A DNA stretch of 64,000 bases from Diospyros lotus (GCF_014633365.1 NC_068338.1:18734616-18798615), one strand, 5' to 3'. Shown: positions 1 through 11,605, counted from the stretch's first letter. A program made the numbers and translations. Notes: generated by a model from the sequence alone, not told the origin.

Positions 1-627
1 TCTCAAAATCTCGGAAACAACGAGGCTACGTAGAAATATTAATTTTTTTTATAGTATTATTATTATTATTATATATGCAGTGCAGAGGAAGGCGATGGGC
101 GATCTGTAATTTAAAGAGGATGCTACCAAATTTATTAATTTATTTATTTACCAGCTGAGCTGTTAGATGTCACAATTTAAATACATTTAGCCCCCTCTTA
201 ATTGTTATAATAAACCGGACGTTGCTGCTGTAATTAATACATAATTTTACGCTGGAATTCCATCAACTTAAGAAGAAAAGAAACAGTCCGCAGGAGTACA
301 CGAGTGACTGAGTCTGTGGTTAACCCTACCGAACTCACATATAATGAAAAGTATATATGCCTTTAGTCGAAGGTTGCACTATCACTAACGACTGTTTCCT
401 TGTATAATTAATTTGGGGTGTTCTAGATGTCACCTTTTGTGAAGGACGAAAATAGCTCAGGGCGTTTCTAAATCATTTCCCATTTCAAAAAACAACAAAG
501 ATGTCTTGAAATGGTTTTTGGACTATTTTTGCAAATAACAAAACGTTTCGAGACCATTTCGTAATTTATAAAAAATTGTGAGAAACGCGATTGCAGTGAA
601 GCAATCGCATGAAGCGGGAAAGACAAA

Positions 628-720
628 TGTAATATCCCCCATCGAGTGATAAGAAGGACTGGATTAACTTATCTTGAAAAGGTCAGCGACGAAAGTAGTG
701 GACACCCGAGTTGGCGACAA
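628..720 (-). repeat. Degenerate Cassandra-like LTR fragment
   Basis: From 628 the sequence begins TGTAATATCCCCCATCGAGT and aligns by eye with the start of the clearer Cassandra LTR at 10924: the TGTAA-ATCCC start, the ATCGAGT-ATA-GAAG block and the AACTTA segment match in order. After about 50 bases the match fades. Orientation is minus by comparison with the plus-strand LTR at 63756. It is short and degenerate, so an independent origin cannot be excluded. Confidence 0.35.
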
Positions 721-3219
721 TAGAGATGCTGCTCCAAACCTTCAGACTTCAACGAATAAGTTGCAATTGTTTTGCAAATTTGTAATCTAGGATGTATAAC
801 TTATGATACTAGTTATATCATATAAATTACAAACTAATTTCACATATATCTTTATTTATTTTTTTTACTTATATTTTTTATTATTTTCATGTATATCCTT
901 ATATTTTTTAAATTTACAGGTTATCTCATATTTTTATTTTTTATTTTTTTTAAAAAAAAATCATTTCTCTATTTTCATTTCATATTAAAAATGTTTTCAG
1001 TTTCATTTCTTGCCAAGTAACTCACTTTTGAATACTAAATGTGCCAAAATTAATATATGGAGTATATGATAACTTTGAAAAGATCAAGAATCAATTACTC
1101 ATTTGATATTAAAGGCCATCAACCCAAAAACCTCTCAAGACATTCAAAGCTACCCACAAAACGGAGGGAGCGTATAAGCCGCCGCAGGGAAGAAGAGGGC
1201 AGTAAGTAAGGCTGAGCGGCTGAGCCGGCGAGGTTGGTCCAGGGTTTAGGACAAGCAGCTAAGTTGTAAAGCCGGCACGTGCATGGCTAGGGTTAACTAT
1301 CGCTTGATTTTTATTTTATTTCTGAAAAGTTGGATGGTTTGAAGGCTTTTCTTGGGTGCAAAAAGTGAATTTGCTCGAGGTGAATTTCCTTGCAGCTCCT
1401 CACATAATGTTTCATATACGTGGGAGGGATTAATCACGATACACGATAACGTATTAAGTAGAAAACACAGTATATGGTGCCCACAAGAAGTCACCCCCAC
1501 ATGAGGATAAAATTTTCATACTGCTGCTGCCATGACTCAAACCTGCATCTTTGAGTGTAATCTGTTACTTGAGAACCAACCGTGTCTTTTCTTATTTGAT
1601 AAAAACTGTTTTAATAGTAAAAACTGAGAAAATAATATATTTTAGTCAAAATGTAAAATGCAAACTCAAGTTCTTCAGATCTCCAATTGGTGCTTCAATT
1701 TTGAATAATATTAAAAAAAAATATAAAATGAAGGTAAAAGACAATATTCTCAATTAAGTCTCAATAAAAAAATATGTTCACAGACCATAAGAAGTTTTCA
1801 TTAATCACAAAATAAGATTTTTAGACTTCACCCACAAACTATAAGATTTCAAAGTTGTTAGAGATAATTAAAAGATCAAATTAAATTAGTTAAATTTATC
1901 ATAATTAGATTCATTGGATTTATCTCTTTATTTTGAATTCTATGTCTTTTTGGGTAAAAATTTTAAAGACTTTTCGGGTTTTGTCATTTTAAAATTAATA
2001 TTTCTTTTAAATATTATAAAAATTAATTAGCAACGTGAAAGATTTTAGATTGAAGTGTAGTTTAGCCCTAGAGCTAAATTGGCTATTATATTTTGGAAAT
2101 GACTTAATAAATGTTGTACTCTAAGAACTAGTGTTAAATTAATCATTCTACTTTAAAAGGATATAAATCACAAGTGTGTGAGGTTCTTTGAATTAGAATT
2201 TGTGATTGCATGAGATTATTTTGATTAGAGATAGAGTTGACGCTGTTAATAGAATTAAAACTTCGTTGAATGATATTAAAAAATATTTATTATAATAACT
2301 AATGTAACTTTAGATCTAATGATCAAGTTTGCCTCAATCTTGAAAGTAAAATATCTTGTTTGACCCTTCTAAAATTACAATACCCAAAACCAAACAGTCA
2401 ATTAACCCTGAAACCAAAATCTAATAAGTTATTTGAGACTTTACCTTAAATTCTATAATCTATTGAACTATAGTTTTCAAACCACCAAACAGGCAATTGC
2501 TAAATCGATTTTTAGTAAACTTTGATCATCATTCAATAGTTGTTGTGTTGCCGGAGTGACATATAAACTAATAGTTCTAGAAACAATATGATTTAACCAT
2601 TATTTTGGGTCCTTTTTCTTTATATAAATAGCATTATTTTAAGTTGTTAGGATAGAGTAAAATGATTGTTTTACTCTTTTGGTCATTTTTTTTAGAGTGT
2701 ATGGACCAAAAATAATGTGTAAAAATGTCATGTGCAAAAAGGCATTGTTTTGAGATTACTGAATAGTGCCCAAAGACTATAAAATCTAGTAATGCTGTGA
2801 TATGCTTTTGTGGCACATCACTGCTTCTCGTAAGGGTCTAGATGTTGTAAAATCTCGTAGCAATGTTTGTCTTGTTGTTAAGATTCAATAATAAATTTAT
2901 AATTATAAGAGTGTACCTGCCTTGAATTTCTAATTTTTGGAAGACTTATAAAACAAAACACAATTAATGATGTGTGTTATTTCCCTCACGACCCCTTTGA
3001 CGATTAAGTTAGTTTTATTGAGAGAATATACAAAAATAGTAAAAGTATAGTTTGAGTAAAGTTCTAATTATACCTCGAGATGATATGAGATATCTATCTA
3101 TATTTATATAGAGACTAAAATTGATAGTTGAAAGAGTATTCACGTCTTTCAAGATCATCTATTCTAGATTCTCAATCAAAGATATTAAATATAGGTTTGA
3201 TGTATTCTTGTTGGTTTAT

Positions 3220-3440
3220 GATTTGGAAGATCCTTGGGAGACCATGTCTTTGGGACCCAAGAAAGGTTCTCTGAAGGGTCTCCTTGGAATATCGAGGAGG
3301 AATCTTTGGGAAGTGTCTCTCGGGGACTTTCGAGAGAATCCTTGTGAGTGTCTCTTGGATCCACTTAGAAGAGGTCCCTAAAAGATCTCTCGAGGTCACT
3401 TAGGAAAAGTCCTTGGAGGGTTTATCAGTGGTCCTTTCAG
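3220..3440. repeat. Patch of short imperfect repeats (CTTGGGA/TCTCTTGG words)
   Basis: Words such as CCTTGGGAG, CTTTGGGA, TCTCTTGG and GGGTCTCC recur at irregular spacing, and their complements recur on the other strand. Both strands are therefore open over 75-86 codons. This looks like a decayed LTR or satellite rather than a gene. The two opposing ORFs contain no recognisable domain. Confidence 0.3.
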
Positions 3441-4456
3441 GGTTCTTTCTCTTGAGTTTGGGCCCATTTTCTTAAACATAATAGTTTGCTTGCGCAATTA
3501 ATAAGGTACATAAAATATAGCATTTCGTTACTTATTTTTATTTTTAAAAGATTTTGTTTTCAAACATTTTCAAAACATGTTTTTAGTTTCGTTTTCATTT
3601 TCTTTGCTAGTCTGCACCTTCATTGCCCCTGACCTAATGCCATTAGAAAGTTTTGTCAAATACTAGTTCATCACTGCCATTGATTGGAGTTGCCACTTGC
3701 TAACAACTTTAGAATCGTCACAATGAGACTCTTAGATCTCATAATGGAAAACAAGAATCCCAAATCCACAACAAGGAGTATTGGTATTTTGTTCGAGTCG
3801 GGCTCCCATGACTGGTTGACCTAAACCTAATTAAATTCGTTAGTTGTATCATTATATATTTATATATATATATATATATATAATAGATGAGATGCAATTG
3901 TTGGAAATTGGTGCACATCTTTGAGTAATTGCAACTATTGATAATGGTCGCACCATTTTGAATGATAAGGTACAACTATTGGGTAATTATAAATATGACC
4001 ATGCAAAGAGATGAGAGGGCACACACAAAAATGCTCTCCCATCGAAAGGTTCACATTCTCCAGATTGAAACAATACTTCTTTGCATGGTCATATTTTAAG
4101 CTAGGAGTTTATTATTTCATCTTTATGAAATGCATTATTTTAGTGTTGATTATTTAATTTTTGTGATAAATAATTCTGGACAATTATGAATTGTGTTACT
4201 TCATTATACAGGCATTCTAAGATTGGTAGAATTCAAAAAGAATTCTCATCTAGAATTTAAATTGGCGCAATTTTAATTAAGTTAGAGACAATTTTACCAT
4301 TTTAAATATAGGTGTTGATTGAGAATCTAGTGAATTTTTTAATCTATTTCATATGGAGAATTTTCGATAATGTAATTTTAAATTGCAACTAGTGATCTAT
4401 ATAATGAACATGAATTGATGTTGCATTTAATGTGTCTTTGTAGTTTGTGACTAACA

Positions 4457-5007
4457 ATGGCTTCTAAGAACATCATAGCTAACCTGAATAAGGGTGAGAT
4501 CTCACTTAATGGAGACAACTATAACATATGGCATCTAAAAATGCACTATGTTCTTGAGGAGTATGTTCTTGAGGAGTAAGAGACTGGTCAAGGACATAAG
4601 AAGGGAAACAAATATCATAAGCACAAAAGAGAAAGCGCGGTGGTAAAAGGGATAAAACCAAAGAGACCTACTACAATTGTGGTATCTAGGTCATTATACT
4701 CATGAATGCACTGAGTTTAAGAATGTAATATCTTATCTCACATCTTTTAATAGAAACTATATTTTTTAAATTTTTGTGTCTATAGTACTATATTGCTCAC
4801 TAAATCTCATCCTATGTGGACTATAAACTCAAAAGTCACGGACCACGTGGCTAGAGATAGAAATGAACTTGTGGAGTTTCATCAAATCCCAAGTGGAATA
4901 AAGTGGATCTATGTAGGCAATAATGCTTGAGCATAAGTAAAAGGAATTGGCACCTACAAATTGGATTTGTAAGAAGACCGGATCCTATACCTACATGACG
5001 TTCTTTA
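4457..5007 (+). pseudogene. Ty1/copia polyprotein remnant, gag-protease part
   Basis: An ATG at 4457 opens a copia Gag start (MASKNIIANLNKGEISLNG, then DNYNIWHLKM). After about 35 codons a tandem copy of TATGTTCTTGAGGAG is followed by a TAA stop. A broken CCHC knuckle (YYNCGI, stop, then in another frame GHYTHECTEF) lies near 4670-4712. Protease-like sequence with several stops follows up to HDVL at the junction with a solo LTR. Most of gag is deleted. The rest of the element resumes at 7393 after the inserted LTR. Confidence 0.75.
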
Positions 5008-6494
5008 TGTAACACTTCGCTTTTCCAAGCTTGGCATTAATTCGGGATTTTCAAAAAAAAAAAAAAAAAAATTCCACATACACTTATTCTATTTCCCAAT
5101 AATCCTATTTTGCCTGCTCAGCCTATCAAACTCCATAAGAAATAAGTTAAGACACGTATGGGGAAGCAAGATTGAAACCTGATATGGTACAAAATCTTCA
5201 ATGCTCTATTCATATCATAAAACATCGTACCAGTATTCAACATGACATCTTCAATATAAAATACATGGAGACTAATGTCTCAGCAATAACAACTGAACAA
5301 CTGAATACCTCTAAGAAAACTAAAGATATGACATAAATCGTCAAGAAATAGCAGCTACATCTCGATAACCTCTTTTCCTTTAACACCGCTGCTTCTACTT
5401 GGAACGTTTGAATATTCCAGAGACATAGTCCAAATTAGATGCTGAATCATCTAGGTGAGAGTTCAAAAATATTTTCATGAATATATGCAAAATCATGAAT
5501 AAACTGACATATCCCGACATATTCCAGCCCAAGATAATCTCATACAACGTTTAATTCATATAACAGGAAAAGAGTAATCTCTCTAAAGGCAACATAACCC
5601 CATTGACACATTGGCATAACACAATCCTGGCTTAAGAGGGGCAACATCAACGCATCTCCCCGACACCTCGGGAACAATCGTTACCATTCCTGTCACAAGA
5701 GGATCAACATCAACGTAAGAACTCGGCACACCACAATTACGTCAAGGATTACGTTCCCACTCAAAAGCAACCTGAAAACACTACCCATTTCCAAACACAC
5801 ATGCCAATGCTATATCCACAACATGTAACAATGCATTACATAAAACGACATTTCAATGTACGCATTTTAATGCACATGTAAATAAACATTTTGGATGAAC
5901 CATCCATATAAAATTAATCTATCACATGTCAAACCATTTATATGCAACAAAATCAAATATAGGATCGAACCACCCACAATAAACCAAGTTGGAACTAGAA
6001 ACTCTCACATGCAACAAAATCAGTTTTTCGATAGAACTACTCGCCTTGTATGTAACTCAGAATACCTCGATTCTCGCGCCCAACCTCGATACTCGTGCTA
6101 GACTTCTAAATGCTAAATTCTAGACCCCAATGCTCCTTTGTTTAATTCAAAGGAGAAAACAGGTAAAATACTCACACCAACGCCGCCTCACTGGCCTTCA
6201 CCTTATTGTCCAAATTTACTTTTCTAGTCCTAAGCAAATTCCTCGAGTTTCAAATAAATTTTTAAAATTATTCAAAAACTTTCACTATTTTTCTCCTTTT
6301 TTCTTTTTCTTTTTTTTTTTCATTCTCTTCTCCTCCTTTTCTTCTCTTGCCTTTTCTTTTGCCCTTTGCACCCAAATCTATTTATACTTGTCTTAAACTT
6401 GGCCCCAAGTATATTATATATATATATATAATATTATATTATGCCTGTCTTCTACTCCAAATATACATTTATTATATTATATATTATATCATGG

Positions 6495-6762
6495 CAGGGG
6501 TGGATCCAGAAATCTATGTAAGGAGAGGCTAAATTTTTTTTTTGAGATATAAAATTACACATCACAAATTTTGGGGTGGGCTAAAATTTTTGTTGACTGA
6601 ATTATTAGTAAAATTTATTATTTTTTACATTAAAAAATTAATTTTTATATTAAAAAAATATTTTTTTATATTAAAAAATATTTTTTAATATTAAAAAATA
6701 TTTTTAATTGTGAGCTGCCCTGGGCTGAAGCCCAGGGCAGCTCACGCATATATCCGCCCCTG
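6495..6762. mobile_element. hAT-type MITE, 268 bp
   Basis: The inverted ends are CAGGGGTGGA and TCCGCCCCTG, the classic CAGGGGCGGA-type hAT terminus. An exact 8-bp target duplication TATCATGG lies at 6487-6494 and 6763-6770. The interior is very AT-rich and has no ORF. Near the right end is a strong hairpin (6710-6745). The element is non-autonomous and inserted after the surrounding solo LTR. Confidence 0.9.
6710..6745. repeat. Perfect 17-bp inverted repeat with 2-nt loop
   Basis: The arms, GTGAGCTGCCCTGGGCT and its exact complement, are separated only by GA. The stem is GC-rich within a very AT-rich MITE and would fold very stably in RNA or single-stranded DNA. Confidence 0.9.
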
Positions 6763-7392
6763 TATCATGGTATCCCTTGATTCAGGCCATGGTTACCAAT
6801 ATACTATTTATATATAATATATTATATTTATATAATATACTATATTAATATAAAAATTATCCACTAAAAGTTTCATTTAGATATTTCTTTAATTGCTACT
6901 ATACCCTAAATATTAAATTAATAATTATTGAGATATTTAAAACACAAAATTAATAACTTCAAGTTACTCAATAAGTACATTTTTGTCTCTACACCCTCAT
7001 AGGACATTTATTTTATTCCGAAATCACTTCAAGGTTAATCCTTACATAAAATCGGAACCCCCTCAGGATTCTGTTGACTTTTTGAAAATCCCTTACAATT
7101 ATTTGATTTTTCGAGTTGTATCAAAACTGTACAAAAAACTGTTTCCGTTTTAATTTTTTTCAGTGTCATAAATCTCGTCTTGAGACACTCATCCATATCA
7201 TACCCTTTTCTTTAGACATCTACATTTGGAGGTACTCCATTCCATTGATTTGGTTATTTAAAACTATTAACCTGACCTTTAGGTCTTTGAACCACTCAAG
7301 AGTCACTTGTAAAATCTTATTATTTGAATCTTTTCAACCTAAAAATTTCTAAAAACTTTTAAAATTAATTTCTTTTATTTTAGGATATTACA

Positions 7393-7800
7393 CTTTATGC
7401 TCCTGACATTCAACGAAATTTGATCTCTTTATTTGATCTATTGAAATTAGGATATGGTCTATATTTTCATGATGAATGTGTTAAGATTTTTTTTTGTACT
7501 ACTTATTATGGTTGTGGATTTATAATGGATGGTTTTATGGTCTTGAATGATAATTATTGTAATAACAATCGTGGTGTTTGTTTTGCCTTATTCACTAAAT
7601 CTAGCAATGATGATATGGATGACTTCGTGGCATATAGAATTGGGGCACATCAGGCAAGATAGAATGAATAGACTTGCTCATGATGGTTTGTTAGGGTCAA
7701 ACACAAAATTTGAGTTGCCCACTTATGAATTTTGCCTACAAGGAAAAATTACTAGAAAACCATTTGGATAGGGCACAAGAGTTGAATTTCCTTTATAACT
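7393..7800 (+). pseudogene. Ty1/copia remnant, GAG-pre-integrase part
   Basis: Reading resumes after the solo LTR with APDIQRNLISLFDLLKLGYG, the typical copia segment between protease and integrase, and continues with the GFIMDGFMVL block. Frame breaks and stops follow (for example after GAHQAR near 7660). The sequence ends near 7800, just before the CXIP4 duplication unit begins. Integrase, RT and the right LTR are absent, so the element is truncated here. Confidence 0.7.
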
Positions 7801-8159
7801 TGTATACTCAAGACAGTTCTCTCCTTTCGTTGGGGCTTCGATGAATATCCCTTTTGATTTGGTGACTTGCAATCTCAAGTTCCGAAAGCAGAAACCCCAC
7901 TCCTCAAATTACCCTCTGATTTGCACCAATTTGAAATCATCTCCCTGCGATATACAAGTTCCCAGGCCATTTTGCCTTTACTAATTATTGTATCAAGTTC
8001 ACAATCACTAATAAACAATGATAATGTATTAAGCATTAATTATCCCATTACCTGAAATTAGTTACATATATTCAGGATATTCATTCTCTCCTTTCGGTCA
8101 CTAATCTAAGCCTAGCTTTTGTGTTGTAGTGTTGATTTTGTTCTTCTAAAATCTTCAAG

Positions 8160-8995
8160 ATGCCGGCGACAGCAGGTAGGGTTCGTATGCCAGCAAACAA
8201 TAGGGTGCACAGTAGTGCAGCCCTCCAGACCCACGGTATAATGCAATTGGTTACGACCCATCTGCCCCCAATAAGGTCAAAGGAAGCAACAAGAACTCCC
8301 AAGACAAGTCTTCGAACAAGGGAGTGGAAGCCGTGAATGCCTACGCCAGTTTCCAGGGATTGCTGGCACTGGCCCGCAAAACTGGTTCCAATGCTAATGA
8401 AGCTCGTGGAGCCTGCAAGAAGTGTGGCCGTGTTGGTCATCTCACCTTTCAGTGCCGGAGCTTTTTGAGTACTGTTAAGGATGATATTAAGGAGAAAGAC
8501 CCAGATGCATTTGAGGCTGCAGTTTTGTCTGGGTTGGATAAGGTGAAGGGAAACTGTGGCGAGGCAAAAGGTGGTAGAAATGCATTTGGGAGATTGGAAG
8601 AGAAGAGTTCTGAGGAGGAGGAGGAGAAGGATAGTGAAAGTTCAGATTCTGACTGTGATTCAGAAATTGAGAGGGCTATTGCTGAGAAAAATGGAAAGAA
8701 TGTGAGAAGTAAATTGTGGGATTTAAGACAGAAGAAAGAGGACTTTGATGAGTCACCAGATGAGGATGTTCAGCGTCGATATCGGAGGAGGAAAAGTCCA
8801 AAGGAAAAGAGGAAGAGGAGTCAAAGAGGTTCTGATGATTTAGTTTCAGAGGATTCAGAGTATTTTACCAGAAGACACAAGCGGAAGGGTAGGAGGGCAG
8901 CTTCACCATCTATTTCGGATATTAGCAGCTCAGAGGATTCCTGCATTGGCAGACAAAAAGAGGTACGGAAGAACATCAAGAGACGCCATTGTTAA
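8160..8995 (+). pseudogene. CXIP4-like CCHC zinc-knuckle protein, copy 1, frameshifted near N-terminus
   Basis: This is the sister of the gene at 11999. The ATG at 8160 opens MPATAGRVRMPANNRVHSSA, the hallmark start of CAX-interacting protein 4. At about 8243 a 7-nt deletion relative to copy 2 (TGGCAGA missing after GGTATA) shifts the frame, and a stop follows within about 35 codons. The original frame continues downstream: an ASFQGLLALA block, the CCHC knuckle CKKCGRVGHLTFQC, then a long acidic and basic low-complexity tail. It ends at 8995 with a basic tail (...KRRHC) that looks ancestral. The methionine before EAV in copy 2 is valine here. It could be translated only from an internal start, so I treat it as a pseudogene. 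The 3' end appears better preserved than in copy 2. Confidence 0.8.
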
Positions 8996-9586
8996 GAAGA
9001 TGACTAGTCTTTCTGTGGAAGGTCAATGACATGTCCTTAGTTTCTGGTCATTTTGTTGTGATATGAATTTGAATCTTATGTGCTTTGATCTAACTGTCTT
9101 TCATGGAGACTACTTGGTTTTTCTAATTAAGAATTTGGGTAGTTGTTTGTGCAAGGGAATTGCAAAGATTCTCTTAGTAGCCTTATTATCTGTTATCTTC
9201 TTTCTTTCCCCCCTTTAAAGGTGAAGTAGTTAATGAGTTAATGGAAAATAATGTCCAGATCTTCATTATGCCATTATGATCTAAACATTGATTCTATATT
9301 TTCTTCTCATTAATGCTTCTTTATTATTATTATTATTTACTTTGTGATAAATAATTGTTGAATTATGCAGATGATGTGGATATGGTTGAATTCGTAGAAG
9401 AAGGAAAGAGAAATGGTAGAAATAAAAAAAATATATTATTATTCGAATTTACAAAGCAGTAGTAAAGGTTATTAACATTTATTTTGTTTGTTTGTTTGTG
9501 GGAGGGCATTCTTCAGCCATTCTATATTATATTATTGTATTTGTAGCAAATCCAGGAATGGTGTGTGTGTGAGGGGGGTTTGAGCA

Positions 9587-9631
9587 TTGCTGATGGCTGA
9601 TGGCTGATGGCTGATGGCTGATGGCTGATGG
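9587..9631. repeat. TGATGGC 7-bp tandem array, copy 1
   Basis: About six head-to-tail units of TGATGGC lie in the 3' region of duplication copy 1. The matching site in copy 2 (13441-13470) has about three units, so the array changed length after the duplication. Confidence 0.85.
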
Positions 9632-9878
9632 CTTTGGGGCTCTGCCAGCTTAATCTCATTCTGTGCGGTGTACACATGAATATAGCAAAATTTCCTTTCC
9701 TTGTAAAAAAAACTGAAGGTTTCTAAAGTTTTGAGCAATAAGATGTTTGAAAATTGATTTCGGACTGATGGGGGCAATAAGAAATTATTTCTTGGATTAT
9801 TTTTGATAAAACCCTTTTACTTAGTTGATGGCAACTATTTATTTTATTATTAAATAATAAATTATTTTTCTGTATTTG

Positions 9879-9920
<42 letters not shown>

Positions 9921-9977
9921 GTACCATATCCCTTTATCCTTAACGATTAGTGGCCTAGGGACAAAAACTTACGAGGT

Positions 9978-10364
9978 CGAATCAGAGCTCAGATTTGACG
10001 AAGACGAAGGGGAAGGGCTGATAGCGAACAATAGCAAAGAAACCCTCCAACCGGCGACAAACAACAGCAAAGAAACCCTACTACCTATTGTGGAGGATGA
10101 AATCAAAGCATTGTGTAGAAGAATCAACTGGAGATCACGAAGAACACAATGTACACTATGCAAAGTTCCCTAGAAAATCCAATCTCCCCCTTCCCCTGAG
10201 AAAATATTTTCCATCAAAAGTGGGAAGATCTAGTCACGTGACTAGAAGTTGGAAAAAAATTTGCTTCAAAAATTTTGTTAATCAAACACTCCAAAAGTTA
10301 GAATTTAGATAAAAAATGACAATTTTTCATGAAAAAATTGATCAATCAAATGCACCTTAAAAAC
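9978..10364. other. Unique stretch between CXIP4 copies, no supported gene
   Basis: A short ORF (9919-10173) crosses from the duplicated unit into this stretch, with two similar NNSKETL segments, but it has no recognisable domain. The part from about 10180 to 10364 is AT-rich and ends in AATCAAATGCACC, which resembles MITE ends. A perfect palindrome lies at 10229-10246. Confidence 0.4.
10229..10246. promoter_or_regulatory. Perfect 18-bp palindrome centred on a CACGTG G-box
   Basis: TCTAGTCACGTGACTAGA equals its own reverse complement. The core CACGTG is the G-box bound by plant bHLH and bZIP factors. No start site is identifiable next to it, and it may belong to a decayed MITE, so a regulatory role is only possible. 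Confidence 0.4.
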
Positions 10365-10590
10365 ATTTGAGAGAAGAATTCATCAACGACATACGACAAG
10401 CAACTAATCATCACAAGTATTCATTCTATGTCTTCTCTCTTTTAATGTTTTGATTGTGTTTTAAATTTGTATTCCACAATTCACCAAGTAATAATTAATT
10501 AGATAGACAATCGATAGTTGTTTGAAATAGAATTAAGTAGAAAGGTTTTTCATTTTTAATTAAACAGCAATAGTCACTCTCCCATAATAT
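10365..10590. repeat. Copy of the upstream (promoter/leader) segment of CXIP4 copy 2
   Basis: This segment (ACATTTGAGAGAAGAA ... AATAGTCAC) matches 11401-11605 with small differences. The second copy lies directly upstream of the CXIP4 copy 2 leader. The region therefore contains more upstream segments than genes, which points to unequal tandem duplication. Confidence 0.8.
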
Positions 10591-10818
10591 CAGTTAATAA
10601 CAAAGCCTTTTCCTTTTCACATACTTATTCTTGATAAGTTTTAGTAAAGATGATTATGGAAATAATAATAATAATCACAAAATCTCTCTCTCTCTTTAGA
10701 CTTCATTAACATTTTAATAATAATTAACAATAATAATAAAAAAGTAATAAAAGAAGATAAAAATAAAACACAACAACAATATATAATAATTATAACAAAA
10801 GAAAAGATAACTTAATTA
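10591..10818. other. AT-rich stretch with ATA/AAT simple repeats
   Basis: Mostly AATAATAATAAT-type sequence with a short CTCTCTCT run near 10683. No gene is seen. Confidence 0.5.
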
Positions 10819-11385
10819 CCAAAATCCCACCTAGATTAGGATTTGGATTTAGATTTACCAAAATTCCACATGGATTAGGAGTTGGATTTAGATTTACGAA
10901 AATCTCACATGGATCAGTATTTGTGTAACATCCCGTATCGAGTAATAGGAAGAATCGGAACAACTTACCCTGATGAATCTACGCGAACTTCTTAGGGGTC
11001 ACCCATCCTTAAGTTTCTCAAATTTAAGCACACTTAATCCGAGAGTTCTTTATCTACATTCAGCCTAAAAGGTATTTAACTGATGTTTTTCTTTCTCTAA
11101 TATCCTCGATATATACTATATTTCTCTAGGTTCTTAGGGTATTACAATTTGAATTTGGATTTAAGAAAACCACACATGGATTAGGATTTGAATTAGGATT
11201 TAGCAAAATCCCACACGAATTAGAATTTGAATTTAGATTTACCAAAATCCCATATAGAATAGGATTTGGATTTACCCAGATCCCACACAAATTAAGATTT
11301 GAATTTGAATTTACAAAAATTTCACACGGATTAAGATTTGGATTTACCAAAATCTCACGTGGATTAGGATTTGGATTGGAGCCAT
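10819..11385. repeat. Minisatellite of about 40 bp, interrupted by a Cassandra LTR
   Basis: The unit is roughly ACCAAAATCCCACATGGATT followed by AGGATTTGGATTTAGATTT. Two to three copies lie before 10924, and about six diverged copies lie after 11146. The short minus-strand ORF at 11126-11350, rich in NPNSN-type repeats, is a translation artefact of this array. Confidence 0.8.
10924..11146 (-). mobile_element. Solo LTR of a Cassandra-type TRIM, 223 bp
   Basis: It starts TGTAACATCCCG and ends GGGTATTACA, with the 5-bp target duplication ATTTG at 10919-10923 and 11147-11151. Read on the minus strand it contains AAGGATGGGTGACC and an AAGTTCG segment. These correspond to the internal-promoter part of plant 5S rRNA that Cassandra LTRs carry. 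It matches the LTR at 63756-63982 in opposite orientation. No second LTR is present. Confidence 0.85.
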
Positions 11386-11400
11386 CTATAAATCAAAGCA

Positions 11401-11605
11401 TAAAAGACATTTGAGAGAAGAACCCACCAGCAACGCATCATCACAAGTATTCATTCCATGTCTTCTCTCTTTTATTGCTTTGATTGTGTCTTAAATTGGT
11501 ATTCACAATTCACTGAGTAATAATTAGATAGACCATCCAGAGTTGCCCAAATAGAATTAAGTAGAAAGCTTTTCTTTTGTAATTGAACAACAATAGTCAC
11601 ACTGC
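11401..11605 (+). promoter_or_regulatory. Likely promoter/upstream region of CXIP4 copy 2
   Basis: This segment lies just upstream of the duplicated leader and is itself a second copy of 10365-10590. I do not see a clear TATA box. Its position suggests promoter or 5' leader function for the gene at 11999, but this is inferred. Confidence 0.4.

Larger units (their letters stand above)
1..4456. other. AT-rich intergenic DNA, no supported gene
   Basis: I see no gene with a recognisable domain or a convincing exon structure here. The short ORFs are AT-rich and low in complexity. A more GC-balanced patch at about 1150-1300 holds a CACGTG G-box core (about 1276-1281) and resembles plant promoter or leader DNA, but no coding exon follows it. 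A degenerate Cassandra-like LTR fragment starts near 628. A patch of short imperfect repeats lies at about 3220-3440. A TA microsatellite lies near 3855-3880. The remainder is probably old, decayed transposon sequence. Confidence 0.5.
5008..7392 (+). mobile_element. Solo LTR, about 2.39 kb, inserted in the copia remnant
   Basis: The unit starts TGTAACACTTCGC and ends GGATATTACA, so it has TG...CA ends. It is flanked by the 5-bp duplication CTTTA at 5003-5007 and 7393-7397. Removing it restores a copia reading that runs VLYAPDI across the junction, which confirms both boundaries. It has no internal gag-pol. Length and ends resemble the long LTRs of Ty3/gypsy chromoviruses such as Tekay/Del, but that lineage is an inference. 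The same type of end, and a shared internal block around GGAACGTTTGAATATTCCAG, recur in the solo LTR at 36779-39467. A hAT MITE is nested in it. Confidence 0.85.
7816..9977 (+). repeat. CXIP4 duplication unit, copy 1
   Basis: From GTTCTCTCCTTTCG at 7816 to about ACAAAAACTTACGAG at 9977 the sequence matches 11655-13791 nearly base for base. The match covers leader, coding region, 3' region and downstream DNA. Copy 1 has more TGATGGC repeat units (9587-9631) than copy 2 (13441-13470) and a longer TTA array (about 9883-9920). Its left edge abuts the truncated copia element, so the promoter seen upstream of copy 2 is missing here. Confidence 0.9.

Noticed and set aside
3121..3399. Opposing ORFs of 86 and 75 codons
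   Set aside because: Both strands are open because of short repeated words; there is no domain and no splice context.
8081..8440. 119-codon ORF on the minus strand
   Set aside because: Shadow of CXIP4 copy 1; the same shadow occurs at 11948-12286 in copy 2.
11126..11350. Asn/Pro-rich 74-codon ORF on the minus strand
   Set aside because: It translates the 40-bp minisatellite and runs into the Cassandra LTR.
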